From Actinoplanes nipponensis (GTDB taxonomy: Bacteria; Actinomycetota; Actinomycetes; Mycobacteriales; Micromonosporaceae): a stretch of 64,000 nucleotides of DNA. A program made the position numbers and the translations under genes. Shown in pieces: positions 45,973 through 53,082 of this stretch (the stretch's first letter is position 1; the number at the start of each line of letters is the position of its first letter). The stretch spans positions 22,091 through 86,090 of the forward strand of contig NZ_BOMQ01000086.1 of assembly GCF_016862275.1 (NCBI RefSeq). The letters are read 5' to 3'. The notes below the pieces were generated by a model. It had not been told where the DNA came from. It made no database searches and saw only the letters and a program-made list of their open reading frames with translations.

Positions 45973-47829
45973 TCAGAAGGCGTCTTCGGCCAGGTCCATC
46001 ACGTCGAGGGTGGTGTTCTCGATGATCCGGCGGTCGGAGCCGATGCGCGGCAGGACCTCGCGGGCGAAGAACCGGGCCGCGGCGATCTTGCCCTCGTAGA
46101 AGGCCTTGTCGGCCGTACCCACCTCGGTGCCCAGCGCCTTGAGGGCGGCCTCGGCCCCGCGCAGCAGCAGCCAGGAGACCACGACGTCGCCGAGGGCGAG
46201 CAGCACCCGGCGCGAGGTGAGCCCGACCTTGTACAGCTCGCGGGCGTCGCCGGCCTGCACGGCCTGCAGCCAGCCCATCTCGATGCCGAGGATGGTCTGC
46301 AGCTCGCCGAGCGCCTTGCCGAGCGACGCGCGCTCGACCTTGAGCTGACCGTTGCCGGCCTCGCTGGCGATGAACTCCTGCATCTCGGCGGCGAGCGAGG
46401 CGAGCGCGCGGCCCTGGTCCTTCACGATCTTGCGGAAGATCAGGTCCAGGCTCTGGATCGCGGTGGTGCCCTCGTACAGGGTGTCGATCTTGGCGTCGCG
46501 GACGTACTGCTCGAGCGGGTAGTCCTGCAGGAAGCCGGAGCCGCCGAAGGTCTGCAGCGACTCGTGACCCAGCAGCTCGTACGCCCGCTCCGAGCCGACG
46601 CCCTTGACCAGCGGCAGCAGCAGGTCGTTGATCCGCTCGGCGGTCTCGGCCGCCTCCTTGTCCCCGGCCGCCTGGGCGATCGCGACCTTGTCCTGCCACG
46701 TCGCCGTGTAGATCACCAGGGAGCGCAGGCCCTCGGCGTACGCCTTCTGCAGCATCAGCGAGCGGCGGACGTCCGGGTGGTGGGTGATCGTGACCCGCGG
46801 GGCCGCCTTGTTGGAGTTCTGCACCAGGTCGGCGCCCTGGACGCGGTTCTTGGCGTACTCCAGCGCGTTGAGGTAGCCGGTGGAGAGGGTGGCGATCGCC
46901 TTGGTGCCGACCATCATCCGGGCGTACTCGATGATCATGAACATCTGCCGGATGCCCTGGTGCACGTCGCCGAGCAGCCAGCCCTGGGCGGGCGTGCCGT
47001 GCTCGCCGAAGGTCATCTCGCAGGTGTTGGAGACCTTGATGCCCATCTTGTGCTCGACGTTGGTGGCGTAGACGCCGTTGCGCTCGCCCAGCTCGCCGGT
47101 CTCGGCGTCGAAGTGGAACTTCGGCACGATGAACAGCGACAGGCCCTTGGTGCCCGGACCGCCCTCACCCTCGACGCCGACCGGACGGGCCAGCACGTAG
47201 TGGATGATGTTGTCGCTGAGGTCGTGCTCACCCGAGGTGATGAAGCGCTTGACGCCCTCGATGTGCCACGAGCCGTCGGGCTGCGGGATGGCCCGGGTGC
47301 GGCCGGCGCCGACGTCGGAGCCGGCGTCGGGCTCGGTGAGCACCATCGTCGAGCCCCACTGCTTGTCGACGAAGAGCTTGGCCCACTGCTTCTGCTCCTC
47401 GGTGCCCTCGACGTGCACGACGTGCGCGAAGGAGGGACCGGACGAGTACATCCAGACCGGGGCGTTGGCCCCGAGGATCTGCTCGGCGATCGCCCACCAC
47501 AGCGCCCGCGGGGCGAGGGTGCCACCCAGGGCCTCGGGCAGGTCGAGGCGCCAGAACTCGGACGCCATGAACGCGGCGTACGACTTCTTGAAGGCCTCGG
47601 GCAGATCGGCGGTGTTGGTCGCCGGGTCGAACCGCGGCGGGTTGCGGTCGGCCTCGGTGTAGCTGGCCGCGAGGTCCTCGCGAGCGAGGCGGTTGACCTC
47701 GGCGAGCACGTCGCGCGCGGTCTCGGCGTCGATGCCGTCGAACGGCGCCTGGCCGAAGGCCCGATCCGCCCCGAACACCTCGAAGAGGTTGAACTCGAGG
47801 TCGCGCAGGTTGCTCTTGTAGTGACTCAT
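45973..47829 (-). CDS. Acyl-CoA dehydrogenase (large, FadE5/ACAD-like)
   Basis: 618-aa flavoprotein catalysing alpha,beta-dehydrogenation of acyl-CoA in beta-oxidation. The family motifs VLTEPDAGSDVGAGRTRA (about 164-181) and the FAD/substrate region WHIEGVKRFITSGEHDLSDN (about 189-208) are clear. Near 420-475, ELLGHESLQTFGGSGFLQDYPLEQYVRDAKIDTLYEGTTAIQSLDL holds the catalytic Glu region. An additional C-terminal helical domain (470-618) places it in the larger FadE5-type subgroup. ATG 47829. Two palindromic boxes upstream suggest control by a TetR-type regulator of fatty-acid catabolism, not encoded here. Confidence 0.94.
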   Translation of the reverse strand: MSHYKSNLRDLEFNLFEVFGADRAFGQAPFDGIDAETARDVLAEVNRLAREDLAASYTEADRNPPRFDPATNTADLPEAFKKSYAAFMASEFWRLDLPEALGGTLAPRALWWAIAEQILGANAPVWMYSSGPSFAHVVHVEGTEEQKQWAKLFVDKQWGSTMVLTEPDAGSDVGAGRTRAIPQPDGSWHIEGVKRFITSGEHDLSDNIIHYVLARPVGVEGEGGPGTKGLSLFIVPKFHFDAETGELGERNGVYATNVEHKMGIKVSNTCEMTFGEHGTPAQGWLLGDVHQGIRQMFMIIEYARMMVGTKAIATLSTGYLNALEYAKNRVQGADLVQNSNKAAPRVTITHHPDVRRSLMLQKAYAEGLRSLVIYTATWQDKVAIAQAAGDKEAAETAERINDLLLPLVKGVGSERAYELLGHESLQTFGGSGFLQDYPLEQYVRDAKIDTLYEGTTAIQSLDLIFRKIVKDQGRALASLAAEMQEFIASEAGNGQLKVERASLGKALGELQTILGIEMGWLQAVQAGDARELYKVGLTSRRVLLALGDVVVSWLLLRGAEAALKALGTEVGTADKAFYEGKIAAARFFAREVLPRIGSDRRIIENTTLDVMDLAEDAF

Positions 47830-47858
47830 GTGTTCTTGGCCCCGCTCTCCGGACGCGA

Positions 47859-47897
47859 GTTACCCGTCAGTAACCAACACTGTATTACCCGCGGGTA
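47859..47897 (-). promoter_or_regulatory. Paired palindromic operators upstream of the acyl-CoA dehydrogenase gene
   Basis: Box 1, GTTACCCGTCAGTAAC (47859-47874), has arms GTTAC/GTAAC. Box 2, TACCCGCGGGTA (47886-47897), is a perfect palindrome with the same TACCCG core. Their position 30-70 bases before the ATG and spacing of about two helical turns fit cooperative repressor binding. The regulator is unknown. Confidence 0.6.
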
Positions 47898-48088
47898 GGG
47901 TCCGACAAGTCCGCTTCGATCTTTGGCTGTCCGTCGGGTTGGGGACCACAAGCCTCCGATCGGGTGGCGAAGGGGGCAACCGTTCGGGCATTTGCAAGTC
48001 GCCGCGCCGCCCGGACGTATCGACCGGCGCAGCTCGTCGTTGCTTTCGATGTACGCGAAGCAACGGATGTCCGACCGGGGAGGTCAGC

Positions 48089-48286
48089 ATGTTCGCCACG
48101 ATCAGGAGTCTGATTCCGGAGCCCCGCCAGGCCGACGAGCCGCGCCACTACGTGGGACGGCACCGCCAGCCGGAAACGATCGCCGCGCGCGCCACGGTCG
48201 CCGTCCTGCCCGGTCCGGCCCCCGCGGCCGAGGCCACCGGGCCCAAGGCGGCCCCGGGCCCCGCGGCCGGCCAGCCCGTGGACTAG
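48089..48286 (+). CDS. Small Pro/Ala-rich hypothetical protein, 65 aa
   Basis: Starts at ATG 48089 behind GGGGAGGTCAGC. The product begins MFATIRSLIPEPRQADEPRHYVGRH and continues as a disordered Ala/Pro tail (PGPAPAAEATGPKAAPGP). There is no TM segment or known domain. The good ribosome-binding site and GC-rich third positions support expression. Its stop overlaps the end of the convergent SpoIIE-type phosphatase gene by four bases. Confidence 0.6.
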   Translation: MFATIRSLIPEPRQADEPRHYVGRHRQPETIAARATVAVLPGPAPAAEATGPKAAPGPAAGQPVD

Positions 48287-49410
48287 CTCCCGGCGGCGCC
48301 GACTTCCCAGCTCGGCATGGCCACGGACGGGCTGCCGTCCGGGCCGCCGTACTCCAGCAGCACCAGGGCGATGTCGTCGTCGAGCTGCCCGTGGACCCAG
48401 TCGACCAGGGCGGTCTCGAGCGAGGCCAGGCCGTCGCCGACCGTTCCGTGCCCGAGCAGCCGCCACGCCCGGTCCGCGGTCGGGAAGAACTCGCCGTCGC
48501 GGCGCGCCTCGCCCAGCCCGTCGGTGAACAGCAGCAGCCGGTCGCCCGGCTCCAGCCGCTCCACCCGCGGCCGCGCCACCGGCATGAACCCCAGCGGCGG
48601 CGCCGGCGCCGGCGGATCCAGGGCGATGACCTGCCCGCGCCGCAGCAACAGCGGCGCCGGATGTCCACAGTTGACGATGGTCAGCGTGCCGCCCCGCTCC
48701 TCGACCAGCGCGGCGGTCACGAAGTCCTCGTCGCCCACGCTGCGGGCCACGGCCCGGTCCAGGTCCGTCACGATCGCCCGCAGGTCGGCCCGCTCGAACG
48801 CCACGTGCCGGTACGAACCCAGCACGATGCTGGCCAGCCGCACCGCGTCCAGGCCCTTGCCCCGCACGTCGCCGATGATGATCCGGACCCCGTACGGGGT
48901 GTCCAGCGCCTCGTAGAGGTCCCCGCCGATGTCCGCCGCGGCCGACGCCGAGATGTAGCGGCCCGCCACGGCCAGGTTGCCGACCTGCGGGCCGAGCGGG
49001 CGCAGCACGGCCTGCTGGGCGACCGCCGCCAGGCGCAGCAGCTCGGCGATCCGGTCGTCCTTGCGCTGCCGGATGGTCGCGACCGCGGCGGCGATGCCGG
49101 TGGCCAGTGTGATGCCCACCACGTTGACCATGCCGACGGTGTCGAAGCGGCCGTCCGTCCCGGCGAAGACCATCCCCACGATCGTGGCGATCGCCCCGGC
49201 GACGAGCACGGTCTGCCAGTACGCGAACACGGCGGCCAGGAACGGCACGGCGGCGTACAGCCCGACGAAGTTCGCCTGCGGCCCGTCCGCGACCTCCACG
49301 GCCGACACGACGACGAGCAGCACGAGGGCCGCGCCGAGGCCGGCGCGGGATCCTGGGCTGAGCGGGCCGCGGCCCGTCGGAAGAATCGGCATGGTTACGC
49401 CGAACAGCAT
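48283..49410 (-). CDS. Membrane-bound PP2C/SpoIIE-family serine phosphatase
   Basis: 375 aa. The N-terminal 115 residues hold four or five TM helices (for example GLGAALVLLVVVSAVEV, AAVPFLAAVFAYWQTVLVAGAIATIVGMVFAG, MVNVVGITLATGIAAAVA). A short coiled linker leads to a SpoIIE/RsbU-type PP2C domain (about 150-360), with metal-binding SAAADIGGDLYEAL, IIIGDVRGKGLDAV, NCGHPAPLLL, DRLLLFTDGLGEARR and DDDIALVLLE. Such phosphatases dephosphorylate anti-anti-sigma factors and are very numerous in actinomycetes. No STAS or anti-sigma gene is adjacent. ATG 49410; ATG 49392 is possible. Confidence 0.92.
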   Translation of the reverse strand: MLFGVTMPILPTGRGPLSPGSRAGLGAALVLLVVVSAVEVADGPQANFVGLYAAVPFLAAVFAYWQTVLVAGAIATIVGMVFAGTDGRFDTVGMVNVVGITLATGIAAAVATIRQRKDDRIAELLRLAAVAQQAVLRPLGPQVGNLAVAGRYISASAAADIGGDLYEALDTPYGVRIIIGDVRGKGLDAVRLASIVLGSYRHVAFERADLRAIVTDLDRAVARSVGDEDFVTAALVEERGGTLTIVNCGHPAPLLLRRGQVIALDPPAPAPPLGFMPVARPRVERLEPGDRLLLFTDGLGEARRDGEFFPTADRAWRLLGHGTVGDGLASLETALVDWVHGQLDDDIALVLLEYGGPDGSPSVAMPSWEVGAAGS

Positions 49411-49511
49411 GCCTGATCGACCTGGGAGGATGCATCAACTTGACCCCTAGTCTGAGCGGGTTCTGCCCACTCGGCGGCGGGGGCGCGGGGCCGCGGTGAC
49501 ACCATGACGCT

Positions 49512-50060
49512 GTGGCTTCCGAACTGCGCGACCGGCTGCGCGCCGGATTCCGTTGGACCGACCCCGGTCCGGGCACCGATCTGCTCGTCAGCGACCGCTC
49601 CGGCTGGTGGCGGGACCCGGTCGTGCTGGACCGCCTCGGGCCGGGACTGGCCGGTCTTTTCCCGGACGCCACGCCGACGGTCGTGGTCTCGCCGGAGGTG
49701 ACCGGCTTCCTCGTCGGTCCGCTGGTGGCGCGCGCGCTGGGCGTCGGCTTCGTGGAGGCGTACCGGGCCGGGGCGCGGCTGCCCATCGCGGAACCGATGA
49801 CGTGGGCCGCCGTGCCCGCCGATCACCGCGGCGTGGAACAGCGGCTGGGGGTGCGTACCCGGCTGGTCGGCCCGGCCGACCGGGTGCTGGTGGTGGACGA
49901 CTGGGCGGTGACCGGCGCCCAGGCCCGCGGCCTGCGCACGCTGATCGCGGCGCTGGGCGCGACGCTGATCGGTACGGCGGTCATCGTCGACGAGTGCCCC
50001 CCGGAGGTCGCCGCCGAGCTGGGCATCCGCGGGTTGCTCACCGGCGCGGATCTGAGCTGA
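49512..50060 (+). CDS. Phosphoribosyltransferase-fold protein
   Basis: 182 aa, GTG 49512. The PRPP-binding motif VLVVDDWAVTGAQARGL (about 124-140) is well formed, with the VVSPEVTGFLVGPLVARALG (about 58-77) segment typical of orotate/adenine PRTase-like proteins. FVEAYRAGARLP probably forms the flexible loop. Whether it is an enzyme acting on a base or a PRPP-sensing regulator cannot be decided. It is divergent from the phosphatase gene (about 100 bases). Confidence 0.85.
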   Translation: MASELRDRLRAGFRWTDPGPGTDLLVSDRSGWWRDPVVLDRLGPGLAGLFPDATPTVVVSPEVTGFLVGPLVARALGVGFVEAYRAGARLPIAEPMTWAAVPADHRGVEQRLGVRTRLVGPADRVLVVDDWAVTGAQARGLRTLIAALGATLIGTAVIVDECPPEVAAELGIRGLLTGADLS

Positions 50061-50072
50061 GCACCGGCCGGG

Positions 50073-50092
50073 CCTGAGTAGCACTACTCAGG
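50073..50092 (+). promoter_or_regulatory. Perfect inverted repeat CCTGAGTAG-CA-CTACTCAGG
   Basis: Two 9-base arms around a 2-base centre, 12 bases after the PRTase stop and 25 before the SCO4225-like gene. The position and AT content favour a dimeric-regulator operator (for example LuxR-type response regulator) over a terminator, but a weak terminator is possible. Confidence 0.55.
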
Positions 50093-50116
50093 AGGGCCCC
50101 CGGCGGTCTCACCACG

Positions 50117-50440
50117 ATGGACCGCATGACCACATTCTTCTTCGGCACCTGGGCCACCCGCGTCTACCTGTTCGCCGTCGCGGTCACCTCGGTCATCCTG
50201 CTCGGCGGCAACCTCGCCACCGGCAACCACGAGCCGACCTCCGCCGCGGTCTACCTGATCGGCCTCACCGCGCCGGTATCGGTGATCTTCGCCCCGGTCT
50301 TCCTGCTCGGCGACGGCTGGCTGAGCATCGCCATGCTGTGGCTCAGCGTCGCGGCCGGGCTCCTGCTCAACACGCTGCTCATCAACACGATCGTCGGTGA
50401 GGTCGGCCGGCTGCGCTCGCGCCGGGCCCGGCCGAACTGA
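50117..50440 (+). CDS. SCO4225-like small membrane protein
   Basis: 107 aa (MTTFFFGTWATRVYLF from ATG 50126, or nine bases earlier), with three TM helices (about 13-31, 46-66, 72-95) and a basic end RLRSRRARPN. It resembles the SCO4225 membrane family of streptomycetes, function unknown. A perfect palindrome just upstream suggests dedicated regulation. It is followed 15 bases later by a phosphotransferase gene. Confidence 0.8.
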   Translation: MDRMTTFFFGTWATRVYLFAVAVTSVILLGGNLATGNHEPTSAAVYLIGLTAPVSVIFAPVFLLGDGWLSIAMLWLSVAAGLLLNTLLINTIVGEVGRLRSRRARPN

Positions 50441-50455
50441 CTATCGTGCTGACCC

Positions 50456-51388
50456 ATGCGTGCCTTCGTATCCGCGGCGGACCTGCACGACCTCGTCCGC
50501 GACACGTACGGCACGGATCGCCGGCTGCGCGAGCTGACCCGGCTGGCCGGGGGCAGCACCAAGGGTGTCTACCGGCTCACCCTGGACGACGACACCACCG
50601 TGCTGCTGTACCGCTGGGCCGCGGAGGAGAACTTCTGGCCGGCGCGCACCGGGCTCGACGTCGGGCCGTTCCGGGCCGACCCCGGCCGTGACGGCTTCGC
50701 CCGGTGCCACGGGCTGCTGCGGGACCTGGGTGTGCGCGTACCGGAAGTGGTCTTCCTGGGTCCGGACCGGGCGCTGGTCGAGGACGTCCGCGGCGGCACG
50801 CTCGAGGCGCTGCTGGAGCGCGACCCGGTGGCCGGCCGCGCTGCCGTCGGCCGGCTCGGCGAGACCCTTCGCATCATGCACAGCCACCGGTCGTCCTCGT
50901 TCGGCTTCCCGGGCGGCACCCCGGCGGGCTTCGCCCTGCGGCGGGGGCTCAACTCCCTGGTCGAGGCCGCGGCGCGGGACCCGCGCATCGCGGCGGCCGG
51001 CGACCGGCTGGAGGAGGAGCTGCGGTCGCGCTTCGCGGCGGTACGGCCCCGCGTGGGGTACGGGCTCATCCACGGCGAGCTCGGCCCCGACCACGTGCTG
51101 ATCGGTCCCGCCGGCGAGCCGGTCCTGATCGACATCGAGGCCGCGATGTTCTTCGACGTGGAGTGGGAGCACGCGTTCCTGGAGCTGCGCTTCGGCGCGC
51201 ACTACCCAGCGCTGCGGACGGTCGAGCCGGACCCCGCGCGGCTCGCGCTCTACCGGCTCGTGCACTACCTGTCGCTGGTCGCCGGGCCGCTGCAGCTCAT
51301 CGAGGGTGACTTCCCGAACGCCGCGTTCATGCGCGAGATCGCCGAGGGCAACGCGCGACGTGCCCTCGGCGAGGTCGACCCGGGTTAG
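50456..51388 (+). CDS. Aminoglycoside phosphotransferase (APH) family protein
   Basis: 310-aa kinase-like protein. Nucleotide loop LAGGSTKGVYRLTLDDDTTVLLYRW (about 29-54), APH Brenner motif HGELGPDHVLIG (about 204-215; Asp211 catalytic, His in place of the usual Asn two residues on) and metal-binding IDIEAAMFFDVEWEHAFLELR (about 221-241). Most members phosphorylate small hydroxylated metabolites, and an antibiotic-resistance role is not implied. The third residue of the HGD/E-x-x-x-x-N pattern deserves attention, since the exchanged Asn may alter metal binding. Last four bases overlap the YciI gene end. Confidence 0.86.
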   Translation: MRAFVSAADLHDLVRDTYGTDRRLRELTRLAGGSTKGVYRLTLDDDTTVLLYRWAAEENFWPARTGLDVGPFRADPGRDGFARCHGLLRDLGVRVPEVVFLGPDRALVEDVRGGTLEALLERDPVAGRAAVGRLGETLRIMHSHRSSSFGFPGGTPAGFALRRGLNSLVEAAARDPRIAAAGDRLEEELRSRFAAVRPRVGYGLIHGELGPDHVLIGPAGEPVLIDIEAAMFFDVEWEHAFLELRFGAHYPALRTVEPDPARLALYRLVHYLSLVAGPLQLIEGDFPNAAFMREIAEGNARRALGEVDPG

Positions 51389-51675
51389 GCGGCCGGGCTC
51401 TTCCAGTCGGCCAGGACGCCCCGGGTGGGCTGCCAGCCCGTCGCGGCGTACTCGGCCAGGCCCCGGCGCACGTACGGGTCGTCGGCCAGCAGCTCGTGCG
51501 CGCGGGCCTCGGTGTCGACGTTCAGCAGCAGGATGCCGCCGACCGGCGGGTCCTGCCGGCCGGCGGAGACCAGCACACCGGCCCGCTCGAGGCCGTCGAT
51601 GAAGGCGAGGTGGTCGGTCCGCGCCTGATCGACCTCGTCGAGCGGCGCGAGGTACGTCGAGATCATCAGGTACAC
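51385..51675 (-). CDS. YciI family protein
   Basis: 96-aa ferredoxin-like-fold protein of the YciI/YCII group, with a conserved His (RTDHLAFIDGLERAGVLVSAGRQDPPVGGILLLN, about 19-52) and the ADDPYVRRGLAEY segment (about 64-77). Members include muconolactone-isomerase-like enzymes and proteins of unknown function. ATG 51675. Convergent with the phosphotransferase gene. Confidence 0.9.
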   Translation of the reverse strand: MYLMISTYLAPLDEVDQARTDHLAFIDGLERAGVLVSAGRQDPPVGGILLLNVDTEARAHELLADDPYVRRGLAEYAATGWQPTRGVLADWKSPAA

Positions 51676-51744
51676 GGTGGTGTCCTCTCAGCCGCGGGAA
51701 AGCCCGGTGCCCATCGTACGGTCGCGGCTGGGCGCCCCGGCCGG

Positions 51745-52602
51745 TCAGGACGTGTTGCGGCGGCGGGCCCGGGGCCGCGGGGCCGGTTCGGCCGTACCGC
51801 CGGCCTTTCTCGCCCGTTTCGGCGCCGGCGAGCTGTCCTCCTCCACCACCTCGGCGTCACCGTCGGGCTCGACCACCTCGGCATCGTCGCCGGCCGGCCC
51901 GGGCCCCGGCACCGTCTCCCGCACCGGGTGTTCCTCCAGGATCGAGTCCTGCAGGGCGGGCAGCGGGGTCAGATAGAAGTCCTGCCGCCCGGGCAGGGCG
52001 CCGCGCACCTCGATCTCGGCCAGGGCGTCGGCGAAGCCGGCCGCCTCGGTGCTGATCAGGTAACGGCCCGGGCCGGGCAGCTGCATCGTGTACCGGCCCT
52101 CGGTGTCGGTGGTGACGATGGCGTCGATGTCGGCCTCCCGGCCGGGGCTGCGCCCCACCACGGGAACCTTCCCCAGCGGCCAGCCACCGGCGTCCTTGAC
52201 CAGGCCCCGCAGCAGGACGGGGCCTGCCGGCCGCTCCTCCTCCGGGTCCTCCATGAGGACGATCTGCGCGACCCGGCCGGCGCCGGCCACCTCGATCCCC
52301 CGGGTGCCCATCGGGCCCGGCAGGTCCAGCTGGACCAGGTACGGCGTGGGGCGCGGCGGCACCGGTTCGAGCAACCGGCCCACCACCTCGATCCGCCAGA
52401 AGGCGGGGCGCTGGAGATACACCACGGGTTCCGGTGTGATGTGCATCCCCGGGTACGGCGCGGTGCCGCGTACCTGGAGCACCCACTGCGCGGAAGAGGA
52501 TCCCCCGGGCTGGACCGAGGCCTCCTCGAAGTCGATGAGACGGTGGGACTGTGGCGCCGGCAGGTCGGTGTAGGCCGCCAGGTCGTCGGCATCCTTGGGC
52601 AT
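51745..52602 (-). CDS. Carboxypeptidase-regulatory-like (Ig-fold) domain protein
   Basis: 285 aa, no signal peptide. An N-terminal beta domain (about 20-120, WVLQVRGTAPYPGMHITPEPVVYLQRPAFWRIEVVGRL) is followed by a carboxypeptidase-D regulatory-like fold (about 125-215: PVLLRGLVKDAGGWPLGKVPVVGRS, DTEGRYTMQLPGPGRYLISTEAAGF). The end is a disordered acidic-then-basic tail (RKAGGTAEPAPRPRARRR). It is the last gene of a same-strand cassette with a second regulatory-fold protein and a V8-like protease. Structural partner or delivery factor for the protease is a guess. ATG 52602. Confidence 0.82.
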   Translation of the reverse strand: MPKDADDLAAYTDLPAPQSHRLIDFEEASVQPGGSSSAQWVLQVRGTAPYPGMHITPEPVVYLQRPAFWRIEVVGRLLEPVPPRPTPYLVQLDLPGPMGTRGIEVAGAGRVAQIVLMEDPEEERPAGPVLLRGLVKDAGGWPLGKVPVVGRSPGREADIDAIVTTDTEGRYTMQLPGPGRYLISTEAAGFADALAEIEVRGALPGRQDFYLTPLPALQDSILEEHPVRETVPGPGPAGDDAEVVEPDGDAEVVEEDSSPAPKRARKAGGTAEPAPRPRARRRNTS

Positions 52603-52642
52603 GCTCGCCTCCTTCTCTCCCGGATCCGCCGCACGGCGGTGT

Positions 52643-52676
52643 GCCGTTGTCCCCGCCGGCCGGCGGGGACAACGGC
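52643..52676 (-). terminator. Strong hairpin between the two regulatory-fold genes
   Basis: Perfect 15-bp stem GCCGTTGTCCCCGCC/GGCGGGGACAACGGC with a 4-nt loop, 10 bases past the stop of the 125-aa gene. It would end or attenuate the protease transcript before the 285-aa gene. Confidence 0.85.
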
Positions 52677-52686
52677 GCCGACCGGG

Positions 52687-53064
52687 TCAGTCGGTTCCCT
52701 CGACGACGTCACCTCCGGTCAGTTCGGTGGAGGTGACCTGTTCGTAGTCGGACGTCCGCACCGGACGCGTCGAGGTGCGACGGTGCGCGGGCAGGGTCCG
52801 GGTGAGATGGAAGTCCACCCGGGCCGGCACGACGGCGCCGGCGTACGTCTGGTGTGCCGCGGTGTGGAAGCCCTCCGCGCGCACGCCGACCTCGTAGCGA
52901 CCCTCCTCGAGGTCGCTCCAGGCGTACCGGCCGGAGTCGTCGGTGGTGGTGGCGATGTCGGGCACGGAGAGCCCCGGCGACAGTGGCGCCAGCGTGACCG
53001 CGGCCCCGGCGATCGGCCATTCCTGCTCGTCCAGCACGAGTCCGCGAATCGCCGACGCGTTCAT
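52687..53064 (-). CDS. Small carboxypeptidase-regulatory-like domain protein
   Basis: 125 aa, essentially one Ig-like CarboxypepD_reg fold (IRGLVLDEQEWPIAGAAVTLAPLSPGL, about 6-32; TTTDDSGRYAWSDLEEGRYEVGVRAEGFHTA, about 39-69), then a short polar tail. No signal peptide. ATG 53064, with GGAGGTGGC upstream, 18 bases after the protease gene, so co-transcribed. It resembles the central fold of the 285-aa neighbour, suggesting partial duplication. Confidence 0.82.
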   Translation of the reverse strand: MNASAIRGLVLDEQEWPIAGAAVTLAPLSPGLSVPDIATTTDDSGRYAWSDLEEGRYEVGVRAEGFHTAAHQTYAGAVVPARVDFHLTRTLPAHRRTSTRPVRTSDYEQVTSTELTGGDVVEGTD

Positions 53065-53082
53065 TGAGCCACCTCCACCGGA

